In this document: one piece after another, positions 1 to 6,620 of the stretch
Layout: the number at the start of each line of letters is the position of its first letter
Numbering within the stretch: the first letter of the stretch is position 1
From: Bacteroidaceae bacterium
GTDB lineage: Bacteria; Bacteroidota; Bacteroidia; Bacteroidales; Bacteroidaceae
DNA: 7,721 bases
Reading direction: 5' to 3'
Assembly: GCA_021443285.1 (NCBI GenBank)
Contig: JABUUG010000096.1
Location: 1-7,721, forward strand
Made by a program: the position numbers and the translations under genes
Notes under the pieces: model-generated
What the model was told of the DNA's origin: nothing
What the model saw: only the letters and a program-made list of their open reading frames with translations
Database searches by the model: none

Positions 1-735
1 ATCGCACAGGAACTGACATACTACGGCATAGACATAGACGGGAAGCAGCATATAGCAGAACTCGTTGAGGCATTGTCCGACATAAAGGGCGTGGAGTGGA
101 TAAGGCTCCACTACGCCTATCCCACACACTTCCCGATGGATTTGCTGCGTGTGATGCGCGAGAGAGACAATGTATGCAAGTATCTGGACATAGCGCTGCA
201 ACACATCTCTGACAATATGCTCTCACGAATGCGCAGGAACATTACAAAGGAGGAAACCCTGCAACTCATAGACAGAATGCGCCGCGAGGTGCCGGGAATA
301 TGCCTGAGAACCACGCTTATGGTCGGTTTCCCGGGAGAAACGGAAGAGGACTTCAACGAACTAATGGACTTTGTCTCCATGGCAAGGTTTGAGAGAATGG
401 GAGCCTTCGCCTATTCGGAAGAAGACGGCACATATTCCGCTGACAACTATCAGGACGATGTCAGTGAAGACATCAAGCAAGAGAGACTTGACAAACTGAT
501 GGCATTGCAGCAGACCATAAGCGAGCAGCTGGCAGCCGAATTTGTCGGCAGGACGCTGAAAGTGGTAATCGACAGGCAGGAAGGCGGCTTCTATGTAGCA
601 CGGTCGGAATATTCCTCGCCTGAGGTAGACCCAGAAGTGCTTATACAGTCAGAGCGACCTTTGACAATGGGCGTTTTCTACAATGTCAAAGTAACAGGCT
701 CTGACGAATTTGACCTTTACGCAGAACTGGCGTAG
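1..735 (+). CDS. rimO: RimO, ribosomal protein S12 methylthiotransferase (3' part, 5' end outside window)
   Basis: RimO is a cytoplasmic radical-SAM enzyme that adds a methylthio group to a conserved aspartate of ribosomal protein S12. The frame is open from base 1, and 244 codons precede the TAG stop; the family is usually about 430-440 residues, so roughly the C-terminal half is present. Visible are the second half of the radical-SAM barrel (WIRLHYAYPTHFP, YLDIALQHIS, RTTLMVGFPGETEEDF, and the YSEEDGTYS segment) and a C-terminal TRAM domain from about residue 178 of the visible part, starting near FVGRTLKVVID. The N-terminal MTTase domain and the CxxxCxxC cluster motif lie upstream and cannot be checked. 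The HU gene follows after 19 nt, so co-transcription is likely. RimO is preferred over the related tRNA enzyme MiaB because of the ALQH and EDGTYS patterns and the TRAM length. Confidence 0.95.
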   Translation: MAQELTYYGIDIDGKQHIAELVEALSDIKGVEWIRLHYAYPTHFPMDLLRVMRERDNVCKYLDIALQHISDNMLSRMRRNITKEETLQLIDRMRREVPGICLRTTLMVGFPGETEEDFNELMDFVSMARFERMGAFAYSEEDGTYSADNYQDDVSEDIKQERLDKLMALQQTISEQLAAEFVGRTLKVVIDRQEGGFYVARSEYSSPEVDPEVLIQSERPLTMGVFYNVKVTGSDEFDLYAELA

Positions 736-754
736 AAAACTTCAGAAACTCTTT

Positions 755-1000
755 ATGAACAACAAATCCTTCATACAATCGCTGGCAGGAAAGATGGATT
801 TTACCGAGACGGAGACACAGGACTGTGTCAATGACTTGGTAAGGATTATCAGCGAGAACCTGTTGTCCGGCAATCAGGTGAACATAAACGGCTTCGGACT
901 GTTTGACGTGAAGATGAAGAAGGAGAGAATTATTGTTGACCCCAATACGGGCAGGAAACTGCTTGTGCCGCCGAGACTGGAAGTAAAACTTGAAAGCTAA
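755..1000 (+). CDS. Short HU-family DNA-binding protein
   Basis: This 81-residue protein carries the HU/IHF fold: an N-terminal two-helix part (NNKSFIQSLAGKMDF, then a helix ending in SGNQVNINGFGLFDV) and a beta-arm with a DPNTGRK turn followed by VPP, where HU proteins place the DNA-intercalating proline. HU proteins bind DNA as dimers and bend it. The start is taken at ATG 755, giving MNNKSF; an upstream ATG at 710 would overlap rimO and add 15 basic residues unlike the family. No Shine-Dalgarno is visible, as is normal in Bacteroidota. The protein stops right after the arm (PPRLEVKLES), about 8-10 residues earlier than a usual 90-residue HU, so the last C-terminal helix appears to be missing. 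The stop TAA directly abuts the ATG of the next HU-domain gene, which suggests translational coupling and possibly heterodimer formation (inference). Confidence 0.85.
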   Translation: MNNKSFIQSLAGKMDFTETETQDCVNDLVRIISENLLSGNQVNINGFGLFDVKMKKERIIVDPNTGRKLLVPPRLEVKLES

Positions 1001-1918
1001 ATGGAAAGACTGCACATAAGGGAGCTGTCGAGGCAGCTGGCACAGGCACAGAACATGTCGATTGCAGATGCCGAGAAATTTGTAACGCAGATGTTCGGCG
1101 TGATAAAGGAAGGTCTGGAAGAGGACAAGGTGGTCTTCGTAGATTCTTTCGGAAGCTTCCGTAGTGTGCTCTCCCAAGGAAGGACGACCGTTGAGTTCAC
1201 ACCTGTAGAGAGCCTTGCAGAGCGCATCAATGCCCCATTCGCGATTTTCAAGACAGAGGAGGTAACAGCCGATGTCGCTGACGATGAGATAGAGACAGAC
1301 CCTGAGGAGGAGAAAGCGGAGGAACTGCCAGCAGCCGATGCCGCAGAAACGGAGACCGCGGAAGAGGACGTTGAGGAGAAGGTGGAGGCATTGTCAGAGA
1401 AACTCGATGCCCTCACGGAAACAATAGAGCGGAAAAGACGTTTCAGCAAGAAGCTGTGGATTTCACTGTTAGTCGTAGCCGTTATAATCGCATCTGCCTT
1501 CGTCGGCTACAACAAGATGGAAACCAAACGCATACAAGAAGAACAGCAAAAAAAGAAGGCGGTCAGGGCACAGCAGCTGAAACACCGTCAGGACTCCATC
1601 AATGCAGTGAAACTGAATATGGATGCCACAGACCTGACTGACCAGCAGAAGCAGGAAATAGTGGGCAAAGGGTCAGAGGGCGCACCCGACTATCCATGCT
1701 CCACGACACTCGAAAACGCCAAGTCGCTGCTGCCATGTGCAGGATATACCATAGACGGAACCATGAAGGTAGTGGTAGTACAGAAGGGTCAGACGCTGTT
1801 CGACATAGCCTCAGAAAACGGTCTTGCACAGGGCGAATTTCTTGTTCAGGTGCACAACGGAATAGAGAGTGTAAGGGAAGGACAAAACATAAGAATACCG
1901 AGATTACGTAAGAAATAA
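1001..1918 (+). CDS. Membrane-anchored HU-domain protein with periplasmic LysM domain
   Basis: The protein has 305 residues in a clear modular order. Residues 1-85 are HU-like (MERLHIRELSRQLA, VVFVDSFGSFRSV, then a shortened arm ending INAPFAIF). Residues 86-143 are very acidic and likely helical or coiled (TDPEEEKAEEL, VEEKVEALSEKLDALTETI). RKRR at 144-147 precedes a single membrane helix at about 152-170, so the positive-inside rule puts the HU domain in the cytoplasm. Residues 174-201 are a charged helix, and 255-301 are a LysM domain (VVVVQKGQTLFDIASENG to GQNIRIP), a fold that binds peptidoglycan. The only two cysteines, C233 and C246, lie on the periplasmic side and could form a disulfide. 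The gene abuts the short HU gene with no gap. From memory, other HU-superfamily proteins of Bacteroidota carry a membrane helix and a SPOR domain; here LysM takes that place. A role in tethering DNA to the envelope is inference. Confidence 0.88.
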   Translation: MERLHIRELSRQLAQAQNMSIADAEKFVTQMFGVIKEGLEEDKVVFVDSFGSFRSVLSQGRTTVEFTPVESLAERINAPFAIFKTEEVTADVADDEIETDPEEEKAEELPAADAAETETAEEDVEEKVEALSEKLDALTETIERKRRFSKKLWISLLVVAVIIASAFVGYNKMETKRIQEEQQKKKAVRAQQLKHRQDSINAVKLNMDATDLTDQQKQEIVGKGSEGAPDYPCSTTLENAKSLLPCAGYTIDGTMKVVVVQKGQTLFDIASENGLAQGEFLVQVHNGIESVREGQNIRIPRLRKK

Positions 1919-1937
1919 CAAAAAAACTGACATTTTG

Positions 1938-1968
1938 TTTGTCGGAAACAAATAAAAACCTACCTTTG
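1938..1968 (+). promoter_or_regulatory. Bacteroidota sigma-ABfr-type promoter for the tRNA
   Basis: The -33 element TTTG lies at 1938-1941 and the -7 element TACCTTTG (consensus TAnnTTTG) at 1961-1968, separated by 19 nt, which is the usual spacing for the primary sigma factor of Bacteroidota. A transcription start near 1974-1976 is expected, giving a leader of about 68 nt before the tRNA. A second TTTG at 1934-1937 would give a 23-nt spacing and fits less well. The site starts 20 nt after the stop of the upstream gene. Confidence 0.8.
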
Positions 1969-1979
1969 CACCCGCTAAA

Positions 1980-2011
1980 GACCAAAAGTCTTGCACATTC
2001 AGACCAAAGTC
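1980..2011 (+). repeat. Two imperfect copies of GACCAAAGTC in the tRNA leader
   Basis: GACCAAAAGTC at 1980-1990 and GACCAAAGTC at 2002-2011 lie between the inferred transcription start and the tRNA. Each copy is itself a small dyad, with GAC and GTC around an A-rich centre. Downstream, at 2024-2041, TTGCC and GGCAA form a weak hairpin ending one base before the tRNA acceptor stem. These may be processing or leader structures, or chance. Confidence 0.35.
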
Positions 2012-2042
2012 AAACATTCTGGATTGCCCTTTAAAAGGCAAG

Positions 2043-2129
2043 GGAAGGTTGGGTGAGTGGCTGAAACCACCAGTTTGCTAAACTGACGTACGGGTTACCG
2101 TACCGGGGGTTCGAATCCCCCACCTTCCG
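2043..2129 (+). tRNA. tRNA-Ser (anticodon GCT)
   Basis: An 87-nt class II tRNA that folds completely by eye. The acceptor stem GGAAGGT (2043-2049) pairs with ACCTTCC (2122-2128), with discriminator G at 2129. The D stem is GGT/ACC (2052-2054 with 2066-2068). The anticodon stem is 2070-2074 with 2082-2086, with a C-A mismatch at the top, and the loop TTGCTAA places anticodon GCT at 2077-2079. The long variable arm has a 6-bp stem GTACGG/CCGTAC (2088-2093 with 2098-2103). The T arm is GGGGG TTCGAAT CCCCC (2105-2121). It reads the AGC and AGT serine codons. The 3' CCA is not encoded (the next bases are CAA), so it must be added by a nucleotidyltransferase. It stands alone behind its own promoter. 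Confidence 0.97.
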
Positions 2130-2130
2130 C

Positions 2131-2170
2131 AAAAAAAGAAGTTCAGCGATATGCTGAACTTCTTTTTTGT
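2131..2170. terminator. Bidirectional intrinsic terminator between tRNA-Ser and uvrA
   Basis: A perfect 16-bp inverted repeat, 2132-2147 paired with 2153-2168, has a 5-nt loop (GATAT). The core is GTTCAGC/GCTGAAC, and the outer part is an A tract on the left and a T tract on the right, so on either strand the hairpin is followed by a run of U. It begins 2 nt after the tRNA and lies 43 nt beyond the uvrA stop, so it suits both convergent transcripts. The 2171-2213 stretch up to the uvrA stop holds nothing else that I recognise. Confidence 0.88.
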
Positions 2171-2213
2171 TCATCTTCATTACCGATGTCTTTTGCAATG
2201 AAGGAGTCACTGC

Positions 2214-5045
2214 TTATATAAACCTTGCGGTGATGCTCTTTTTCTTTCTCTTCAGTTCCTGAGGTGTGCCGCAGGCGACTATCTCTCCGCCACGCTTTCC
2301 TCCTTCGGGGCCGATGTCTATAATATAATCCGCCTGACGGATTATGTCGAGATTGTGCTCTATTATTATTACGGTGTTTCCTTTATCAACCAGTTTTCGG
2401 AGTACAGTCGACAGGATTCTGATGTCCTCAAAATGGAGTCCCGTTGTCGGCTCGTCGAGGATATAGACGGTCTTTCCCGTATCACGCTTTGCAAGTTCTG
2501 CTGCAAGTTTCACACGCTGCGACTCGCCGCCAGAGAGTGTTGTTGACGATTGTCCGAGGGTTATATAGCCCAAACCAACATCTTTAAGCGTTTTTATCTT
2601 CTGTAGTATGGATGGGTGGTACTCAAAAAAGTCGCATGCCTCGTCGATTGTCATATTCAGCACGTCGGCAATGCTCTTCCCTTTGTATCTCACCTCCAGC
2701 GTCTCCCGGTTGTAACGCTTGCCGCGGCACGTCTCACACTCGGTGAACACATCGGGCAGGAAGGTCATTTCTATGGTGCGGTAGCCGTTACCGCCACACG
2801 CCTCGCAGCGTCCCCCTTTCACATTAAACGAGAACCGCCCCGGCTTGTACCCGCGTATCTGCGCTTCGGGAAGTCCGACAAAGAGAGTCCTTATGTCGGC
2901 AAACACTCCTGTGTAGGTGGCAGGATTGGAGCGGGGTGTACGGCCTATGGGGCTTTGGTCCACACTTACCACCTTGTCCACAAGATCCATACCCTCAATG
3001 GCAGAGTACGGCAGCGGTTCTTTCAAAGAACGATAGAAATGGTGCGACAATATGGGCTGGAGTGTCTCGTTCACAAGCGTCGATTTCCCGGAACCGGACA
3101 CACCCGTAACAACAATGAGCTTGCCGAGTGGGAAGCGCACATCTACGCCCTTCAGGTTGTTGCCGCAAACTCCTTTCAGCAATATTTCCCTACCTTCCTT
3201 ACTTTCTCCACCTTCTCTACTTTCTCCACTCCCTTTACATTCTTCCCCTTTCAGGTATCTCGCTGTCAGCGTGTCACTTTGCAACATCTCCTGAGGCGTG
3301 CCTTGAAAGACCACATATCCGCCGTTCTGTCCAGCCTTCGGGCCAATGTCTATTATGTAGTCAGCCGCACGCATCATCTCCTCATCATGCTCAACGACAA
3401 TCACAGAATTTCCCATGTCGCGCAGTTTCTTCAGCGAAGATATGAGACGTTCGTTGTCACGCTGGTGCAGTCCTATGGAGGGTTCGTCGAGTATATACAG
3501 CACATTCACCAGTCCGGAACCAATCTGTGTGGCAAGCCTGATACGCTGTGATTCTCCACCAGACAGCGAAGATGCCGGTCGGGAAAGAGCGAGATAGTCA
3601 AGCCCCACCTCAAGCATGAAGTCCAGACGAGAAAGGATTTCCTTCAGAATCTCCTTTGCCACAGCCTGCTGTTTCGGGGAGACATGATTCTGCGCCTCGA
3701 CAAGCCACTGGCGGAGCTCGGAGAGATCCATATCCGTAGCCTCCGCGATATTCTTGTCCCAGAACTTGTATGACAGCGCCTCCTTGTTCAGCCTGTGTCC
3801 CCCGCATTCGGGACAGGTCTGCTCTGTAAGGAACTGCTCTGCCCACTTCTTCGACTTTGCATCGGCATCGTCACTGTCTATAGTCTGCTGCAAGTATCGG
3901 ATTAATCCGTCGAAGTGTACGTAGTAGTCGGTTGTGGTATGCACGAGGTCTTTGGATATGCGCACATTCTTCAGTGAACCGTAGAATATCTCGCGCATAC
4001 ACTCTTCGGGAATGTCGCCCAGCGGAGTGTCAACCGTCAGCCCGTATTCGGAAAGAATCGACTCCACCTGCCAGAAAATCATCTGCTTCTTGTACTTTCC
4101 TAATGGCAGTATCCCCCCCTGTGCAATGCTCTTCCTGCGGTCGGGCATCACCTTGTCCATATCTATGGCAGCCACTCTTCCCAAGCCATTGCAGTTAGGA
4201 CAAGCCCCTTCGGGAGAGTTGAACGAAAACTTATTGGGAGCGGGGTCGGAATACGACATCCCGGTTGTGGGACACATCAGTTTGCAGGAGAAATACCTCA
4301 CGGCATTGTTCCCGCTTTCTTTATTTTCCCTCCTTATTACGGCAAGCATACCGTCGCCCTGCTTCAGTGCGGTGTCGATGGACTTGTTCAGCCGTTGCAG
4401 GTCATTGTTGTCCTCTTCGAGCGGCACCTTCAAGCGGTCTATAACCACCTCTATGCTGTGGTTCTTGTATCGGTCGAGGCGCATCTCCGCCCTTATCTCC
4501 ACAATCTCTCCGTCCACCCTCATATAGAGATACCCCTTGCGGCGCATACTCTCAAAAAGTTCACGGTAGTGCCCCTTGCGGTTCTTCACGAGCGGCGCAA
4601 GCAGGAAGATATGGTCGCCGGCATACTCCTTAGTGATCATCTCGCGTATGGAGTCCTGCGTGTATTTCACCATCTTCTCACCGCTCAGATAGCTGTAGGC
4701 CTGACCTGCGCGGGCATAGAGCAGGCGCAGGAAGTCGTAAACCTCTGTCGTTGTGCCGACAGTGGAACGCGGGTTCTTGTTGGTGGTCTTCTGTTCAATG
4801 GATATTACAGGCGACAGACCGGTAATCTTGTCCACATTTGGACGTGCGGCATTGCCTAAAAAATTGCGTGCATATGCCGAGAAAGTCTCTATATAACGAC
4901 GCTGCCCCTCGGCAAAAATTGTGTCGAAAGCCAACGACGACTTACCGCTTCCCGACAGCCCCGTTATGACCGTCAGTTTGTTTCGCGGTATTTCCACATC
5001 AATGTTCTTCAGGTTGTGCTCTCTGGCACCAAACACTTTTATCAT
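2214..5045 (-). CDS. uvrA: UvrA, excision nuclease ABC subunit A
   Basis: UvrA is the ATP-dependent damage sensor of nucleotide excision repair; it acts as a dimer in the cytoplasm and loads UvrB on DNA lesions. The 943 residues match the usual length. Two ABC ATPase units are complete: Walker [10 protein letters not shown] (29-37) and GVSGSGKST (648-656), signatures [12 protein letters not shown] (494-505) and [12 protein letters not shown] (837-848), and Walker [11 protein letters not shown] (517-526) and [10 protein letters not shown] (861-870). The C-terminal zinc module is canonical (C747, C750, C770, C773). The first zinc module is not: CPTTG at 258-262 replaces the usual CxxC, with an extra C254, while C282/C285 are kept. 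CPECGG is at 411-416. A low-complexity Gly/Glu/Ser/Lys linker (599-620) joins the halves. ATG lies inside the stop codon of the upstream small secreted protein (TGATG, 1-nt overlap), implying translational coupling. The transcript probably ends at the hairpin 2131-2170. Confidence 0.97.
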   Translation of the reverse strand: MIKVFGAREHNLKNIDVEIPRNKLTVITGLSGSGKSSLAFDTIFAEGQRRYIETFSAYARNFLGNAARPNVDKITGLSPVISIEQKTTNKNPRSTVGTTTEVYDFLRLLYARAGQAYSYLSGEKMVKYTQDSIREMITKEYAGDHIFLLAPLVKNRKGHYRELFESMRRKGYLYMRVDGEIVEIRAEMRLDRYKNHSIEVVIDRLKVPLEEDNNDLQRLNKSIDTALKQGDGMLAVIRRENKESGNNAVRYFSCKLMCPTTGMSYSDPAPNKFSFNSPEGACPNCNGLGRVAAIDMDKVMPDRRKSIAQGGILPLGKYKKQMIFWQVESILSEYGLTVDTPLGDIPEECMREIFYGSLKNVRISKDLVHTTTDYYVHFDGLIRYLQQTIDSDDADAKSKKWAEQFLTEQTCPECGGHRLNKEALSYKFWDKNIAEATDMDLSELRQWLVEAQNHVSPKQQAVAKEILKEILSRLDFMLEVGLDYLALSRPASSLSGGESQRIRLATQIGSGLVNVLYILDEPSIGLHQRDNERLISSLKKLRDMGNSVIVVEHDEEMMRAADYIIDIGPKAGQNGGYVVFQGTPQEMLQSDTLTARYLKGEECKGSGESREGGESKEGREILLKGVCGNNLKGVDVRFPLGKLIVVTGVSGSGKSTLVNETLQPILSHHFYRSLKEPLPYSAIEGMDLVDKVVSVDQSPIGRTPRSNPATYTGVFADIRTLFVGLPEAQIRGYKPGRFSFNVKGGRCEACGGNGYRTIEMTFLPDVFTECETCRGKRYNRETLEVRYKGKSIADVLNMTIDEACDFFEYHPSILQKIKTLKDVGLGYITLGQSSTTLSGGESQRVKLAAELAKRDTGKTVYILDEPTTGLHFEDIRILSTVLRKLVDKGNTVIIIEHNLDIIRQADYIIDIGPEGGKRGGEIVACGTPQELKRKKKSITARFI
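3192..3227 (-). repeat. Tandem 18-bp repeat coding for the UvrA linker
   Basis: Two adjacent 18-bp units, 3192-3209 and 3210-3227, match at 16 of 18 positions. On the coding strand they read GGAGAAAGTARRGAAGGT in frame and encode GESKEG and GESREG. Partial continuation on both sides (GSGE before, REIL after) suggests slippage or duplication. The tract is purine-rich on the uvrA coding strand and lies between the two ATPase halves, where length changes of 6 residues should be tolerated. Confidence 0.75.
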
Positions 5046-5461
5046 CAGTAGCCTTCCGTTATCTCCCTGTAGCCTCTGAGAACATTTATATCCTTTCGTA
5101 TCTTGTATTCAACCTTGTCTGCCCCCTTCGCCTCGCAGCTCAGGAAATACACCCCGTCCTTCACCGGCGTTCCGTTGTCCGTACCGTCCCATTCGTCGGT
5201 AATGTCCTTGAAGCGGAAGATTATCTTCCCCCAGCGGTTGAAGATGAACGCCTTGAACTCCAGGATGTTCTGCGACGTGGGCTTCGCGCGATAGGTGTCG
5301 TTTATGCCGTCTCCATTTGGTGAAAAAGCATTGGGGAACTCCAGCTTGCTCACCCTTACTGTATCTCCACCCTCTTCGCCGCCTTCTGGAGTATGCTGCG
5401 CGTATGCAGAGACAATCGAAACATTAATTAATATAAGCAGAAACAGCAGACGCATTTTCAT
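5045..5461 (-). CDS. Small secreted protein made almost only of a CHU_C (T9SS type B sorting) domain
   Basis: The 138-residue protein has a signal peptide ([22 protein letters not shown], likely cut after residue 21 or so), a short acidic Gly/Glu stretch, and then from about residue 40 to the end the gliding-motility-associated C-terminal pattern: [46 protein letters not shown], and a final INVLRGYRE. In Bacteroidota this domain normally sits at the C-terminus of large surface proteins and directs them through the type IX secretion system. Here there is no passenger domain. The stop TGA overlaps the uvrA start by 1 nt. The start is ATG 5461; ATG 5455 (third residue) is an alternative. The start codon lies inside one copy of a 12-mer repeat. 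It may be an outer-membrane or periplasmic protein in its own right or the remnant of a larger one; its function is not known to me. Confidence 0.88.
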   Translation of the reverse strand: MKMRLLFLLILINVSIVSAYAQHTPEGGEEGGDTVRVSKLEFPNAFSPNGDGINDTYRAKPTSQNILEFKAFIFNRWGKIIFRFKDITDEWDGTDNGTPVKDGVYFLSCEAKGADKVEYKIRKDINVLRGYREITEGY

Positions 5462-5519
5462 TTACTATTTAACAATTTACTATTTAGCTATTGGAGAGGA
5501 TTTTATTATTTACTATTTA
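5460..5519. repeat. Three copies of ATTTACTATTTA in the spacer upstream of the CHU_C gene
   Basis: Perfect copies lie at 5460-5471, 5475-5486 and 5508-5519 (as TAAATAGTAAAT on the transcribed strand). The first copy overlaps the ATG of the CHU_C gene (5459-5461). They fill most of the 74-nt AT-rich gap (5462-5535) between the permease stop and the CHU_C start. No clear TTTG/TAnnTTTG promoter was found here. The repeats may be binding sites or a slippage-prone spacer. Confidence 0.75.
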
Positions 5520-5535
5520 GATATTGAAATATCTA
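5518..5535. repeat. 8-bp inverted repeat just after the permease stop
   Basis: TAGATATT and AATATCTA are separated by GA and end one base before the permease stop codon. The hairpin is AT-only apart from one G-C pair per arm and has too short a loop to be a convincing terminator, so an operator-like dyad is equally possible. It shares its first two bases with the third 12-mer repeat. Confidence 0.4.
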
Positions 5536-6618
5536 TTATTGGAGTTTCAAATTAACTGAATTTCGATATAACAGTTTTCTTAATACGAGGAACAGGCCGA
5601 GATATGCTACTCCCTGCACCATAACAATCCACAGGTATTCCTTTATCATCCACACCTCAGCACCCATCGCGTTCATTCTCATGAACGCCTTTACCGCCGG
5701 TGTGCTTGGGAACACCCAGGCGAAGGTCTGCCACACCCGCGGCATACTCTCTACAGGCCAGGTTGCTCCAGTCATAAACAGCAGCGGGATGGATGTGAAG
5801 GCTATGCAGAGAAGCGGACTTTCCCTATCACGGAAGAACAGGCTGAGGAACATCGCAAAGCAGGTGTATCCAAACAGCATAGGGAACACAAAGGTAAGGA
5901 ACTTCCTGACGGTTATCATCTGCGTGAAACTGAAGAACTGCGGCACGACGAGCATCACATACGCTGACATGATGAGGAAGAGCGCGTAGAACGCAACAGC
6001 CAGCCCAAGACTCTTCTTCAGCGTTACCTCTGGTAGCCCTCTCTGCCTGCGAGTACCTGACACAGTACATATGGCAATCACCAGCACCTGCTGTATAAGC
6101 AGCGGGAAAACCGCCTGAAGGATGAAATTACCGTAGCCGTCCGTCCAGTTGAACATCTCCACCTCCCTCACCCTTATCACATCGGGATTGGCGGCAAGCA
6201 GAGGATGTTTGAAGCTGAGCATCACATTGTTAGCAGCAAGATATACAGCCTTATAGTAGAGCATGAAGCCCATATCGCAGTATAGCGACACCGTTGACTG
6301 CTGCATAGTTCCCAGACGGGTGTCGAAATCAGTTGGCAGATAGAGTATGCCATGTATCTTCTGTTCCTGCATGAGTCTCTCTGCCTCAGAAAGACTACCC
6401 ACCCTGTATGCCACAGCTACCTCTGGTGTCGCATCGAATCTCCTTGCAAATTCACGGGATGTGCTGCTATTGCACAAATCCACAATGCAGACAGGTATAT
6501 CCCTTGTTACCTCGTTTGTATAGATGAACGAGTAGAGCAAAGGATAAACCAGCGGCACAATCACCACGAAGAGCATCACCGCCTGGTCTTTCAATATGTT
6601 CTTTATGTTATCTAACAT
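5536..6618 (-). CDS. ABC-2 type transporter permease (second of a pair)
   Basis: This 360-residue inner-membrane protein has the ABC-2 exporter layout seen in YhiI/YbhR-type permease pairs: one helix at about 13-33, a large extracytoplasmic domain at 34-160 (IPVCIVDLCNSSTSREFARRFDATP, then IHGILYLPTDF), and five further helices at about 164-186, 205-226, 237-262, 268-285 and 328-348. The end motifs TGATWPVESMP (283-293) and FPSTPAVKAFMRM (303-315) are typical. It would export a substrate, often a hydrophobic drug or lipid-like molecule, together with its neighbour, an ATPase and a periplasmic adaptor; none of the last two is in the window and the substrate is unknown. ATG 6618 lies 2 nt after the stop of the upstream permease, so the two are one operon. 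Confidence 0.92.
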   Translation of the reverse strand: MLDNIKNILKDQAVMLFVVIVPLVYPLLYSFIYTNEVTRDIPVCIVDLCNSSTSREFARRFDATPEVAVAYRVGSLSEAERLMQEQKIHGILYLPTDFDTRLGTMQQSTVSLYCDMGFMLYYKAVYLAANNVMLSFKHPLLAANPDVIRVREVEMFNWTDGYGNFILQAVFPLLIQQVLVIAICTVSGTRRQRGLPEVTLKKSLGLAVAFYALFLIMSAYVMLVVPQFFSFTQMITVRKFLTFVFPMLFGYTCFAMFLSLFFRDRESPLLCIAFTSIPLLFMTGATWPVESMPRVWQTFAWVFPSTPAVKAFMRMNAMGAEVWMIKEYLWIVMVQGVAYLGLFLVLRKLLYRNSVNLKLQ

Positions 6619-6620
6619 CG

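Noticed and set aside
710..754. Upstream ATG start for the short HU gene
   Set aside because: It would overlap the end of rimO and add 15 residues unlike the family; ATG 755 gives the typical MNNKSF start.
997..1449. Serine-rich frame on the - strand
   Set aside because: It is the complement of the acidic linker region of the HU-LysM gene and has no homology that I recognise.
2131..2170. Attachment site or integration scar at the 3' end of the tRNA
   Set aside because: The inverted repeat is explained by an intrinsic terminator; there is no integrase and no repeat of the tRNA 3' end in the window.
2616..3551. A long open frame on the + strand (311 codons)
   Set aside because: It lies wholly antisense to the conserved core of uvrA, has no recognisable domain, and is explained by codon bias of the opposite strand.
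5460..5519. CRISPR-like array from the three 12-mers
   Set aside because: The units are far too short, spacing is unequal (15 and 33 bp), the sequence is pure AT-rich, and no cas gene is near.
5518..5535. Terminator after the permease pair
   Set aside because: The stem is almost all A-T with a 2-nt loop and lacks a following U run, so I list it only as an inverted repeat.
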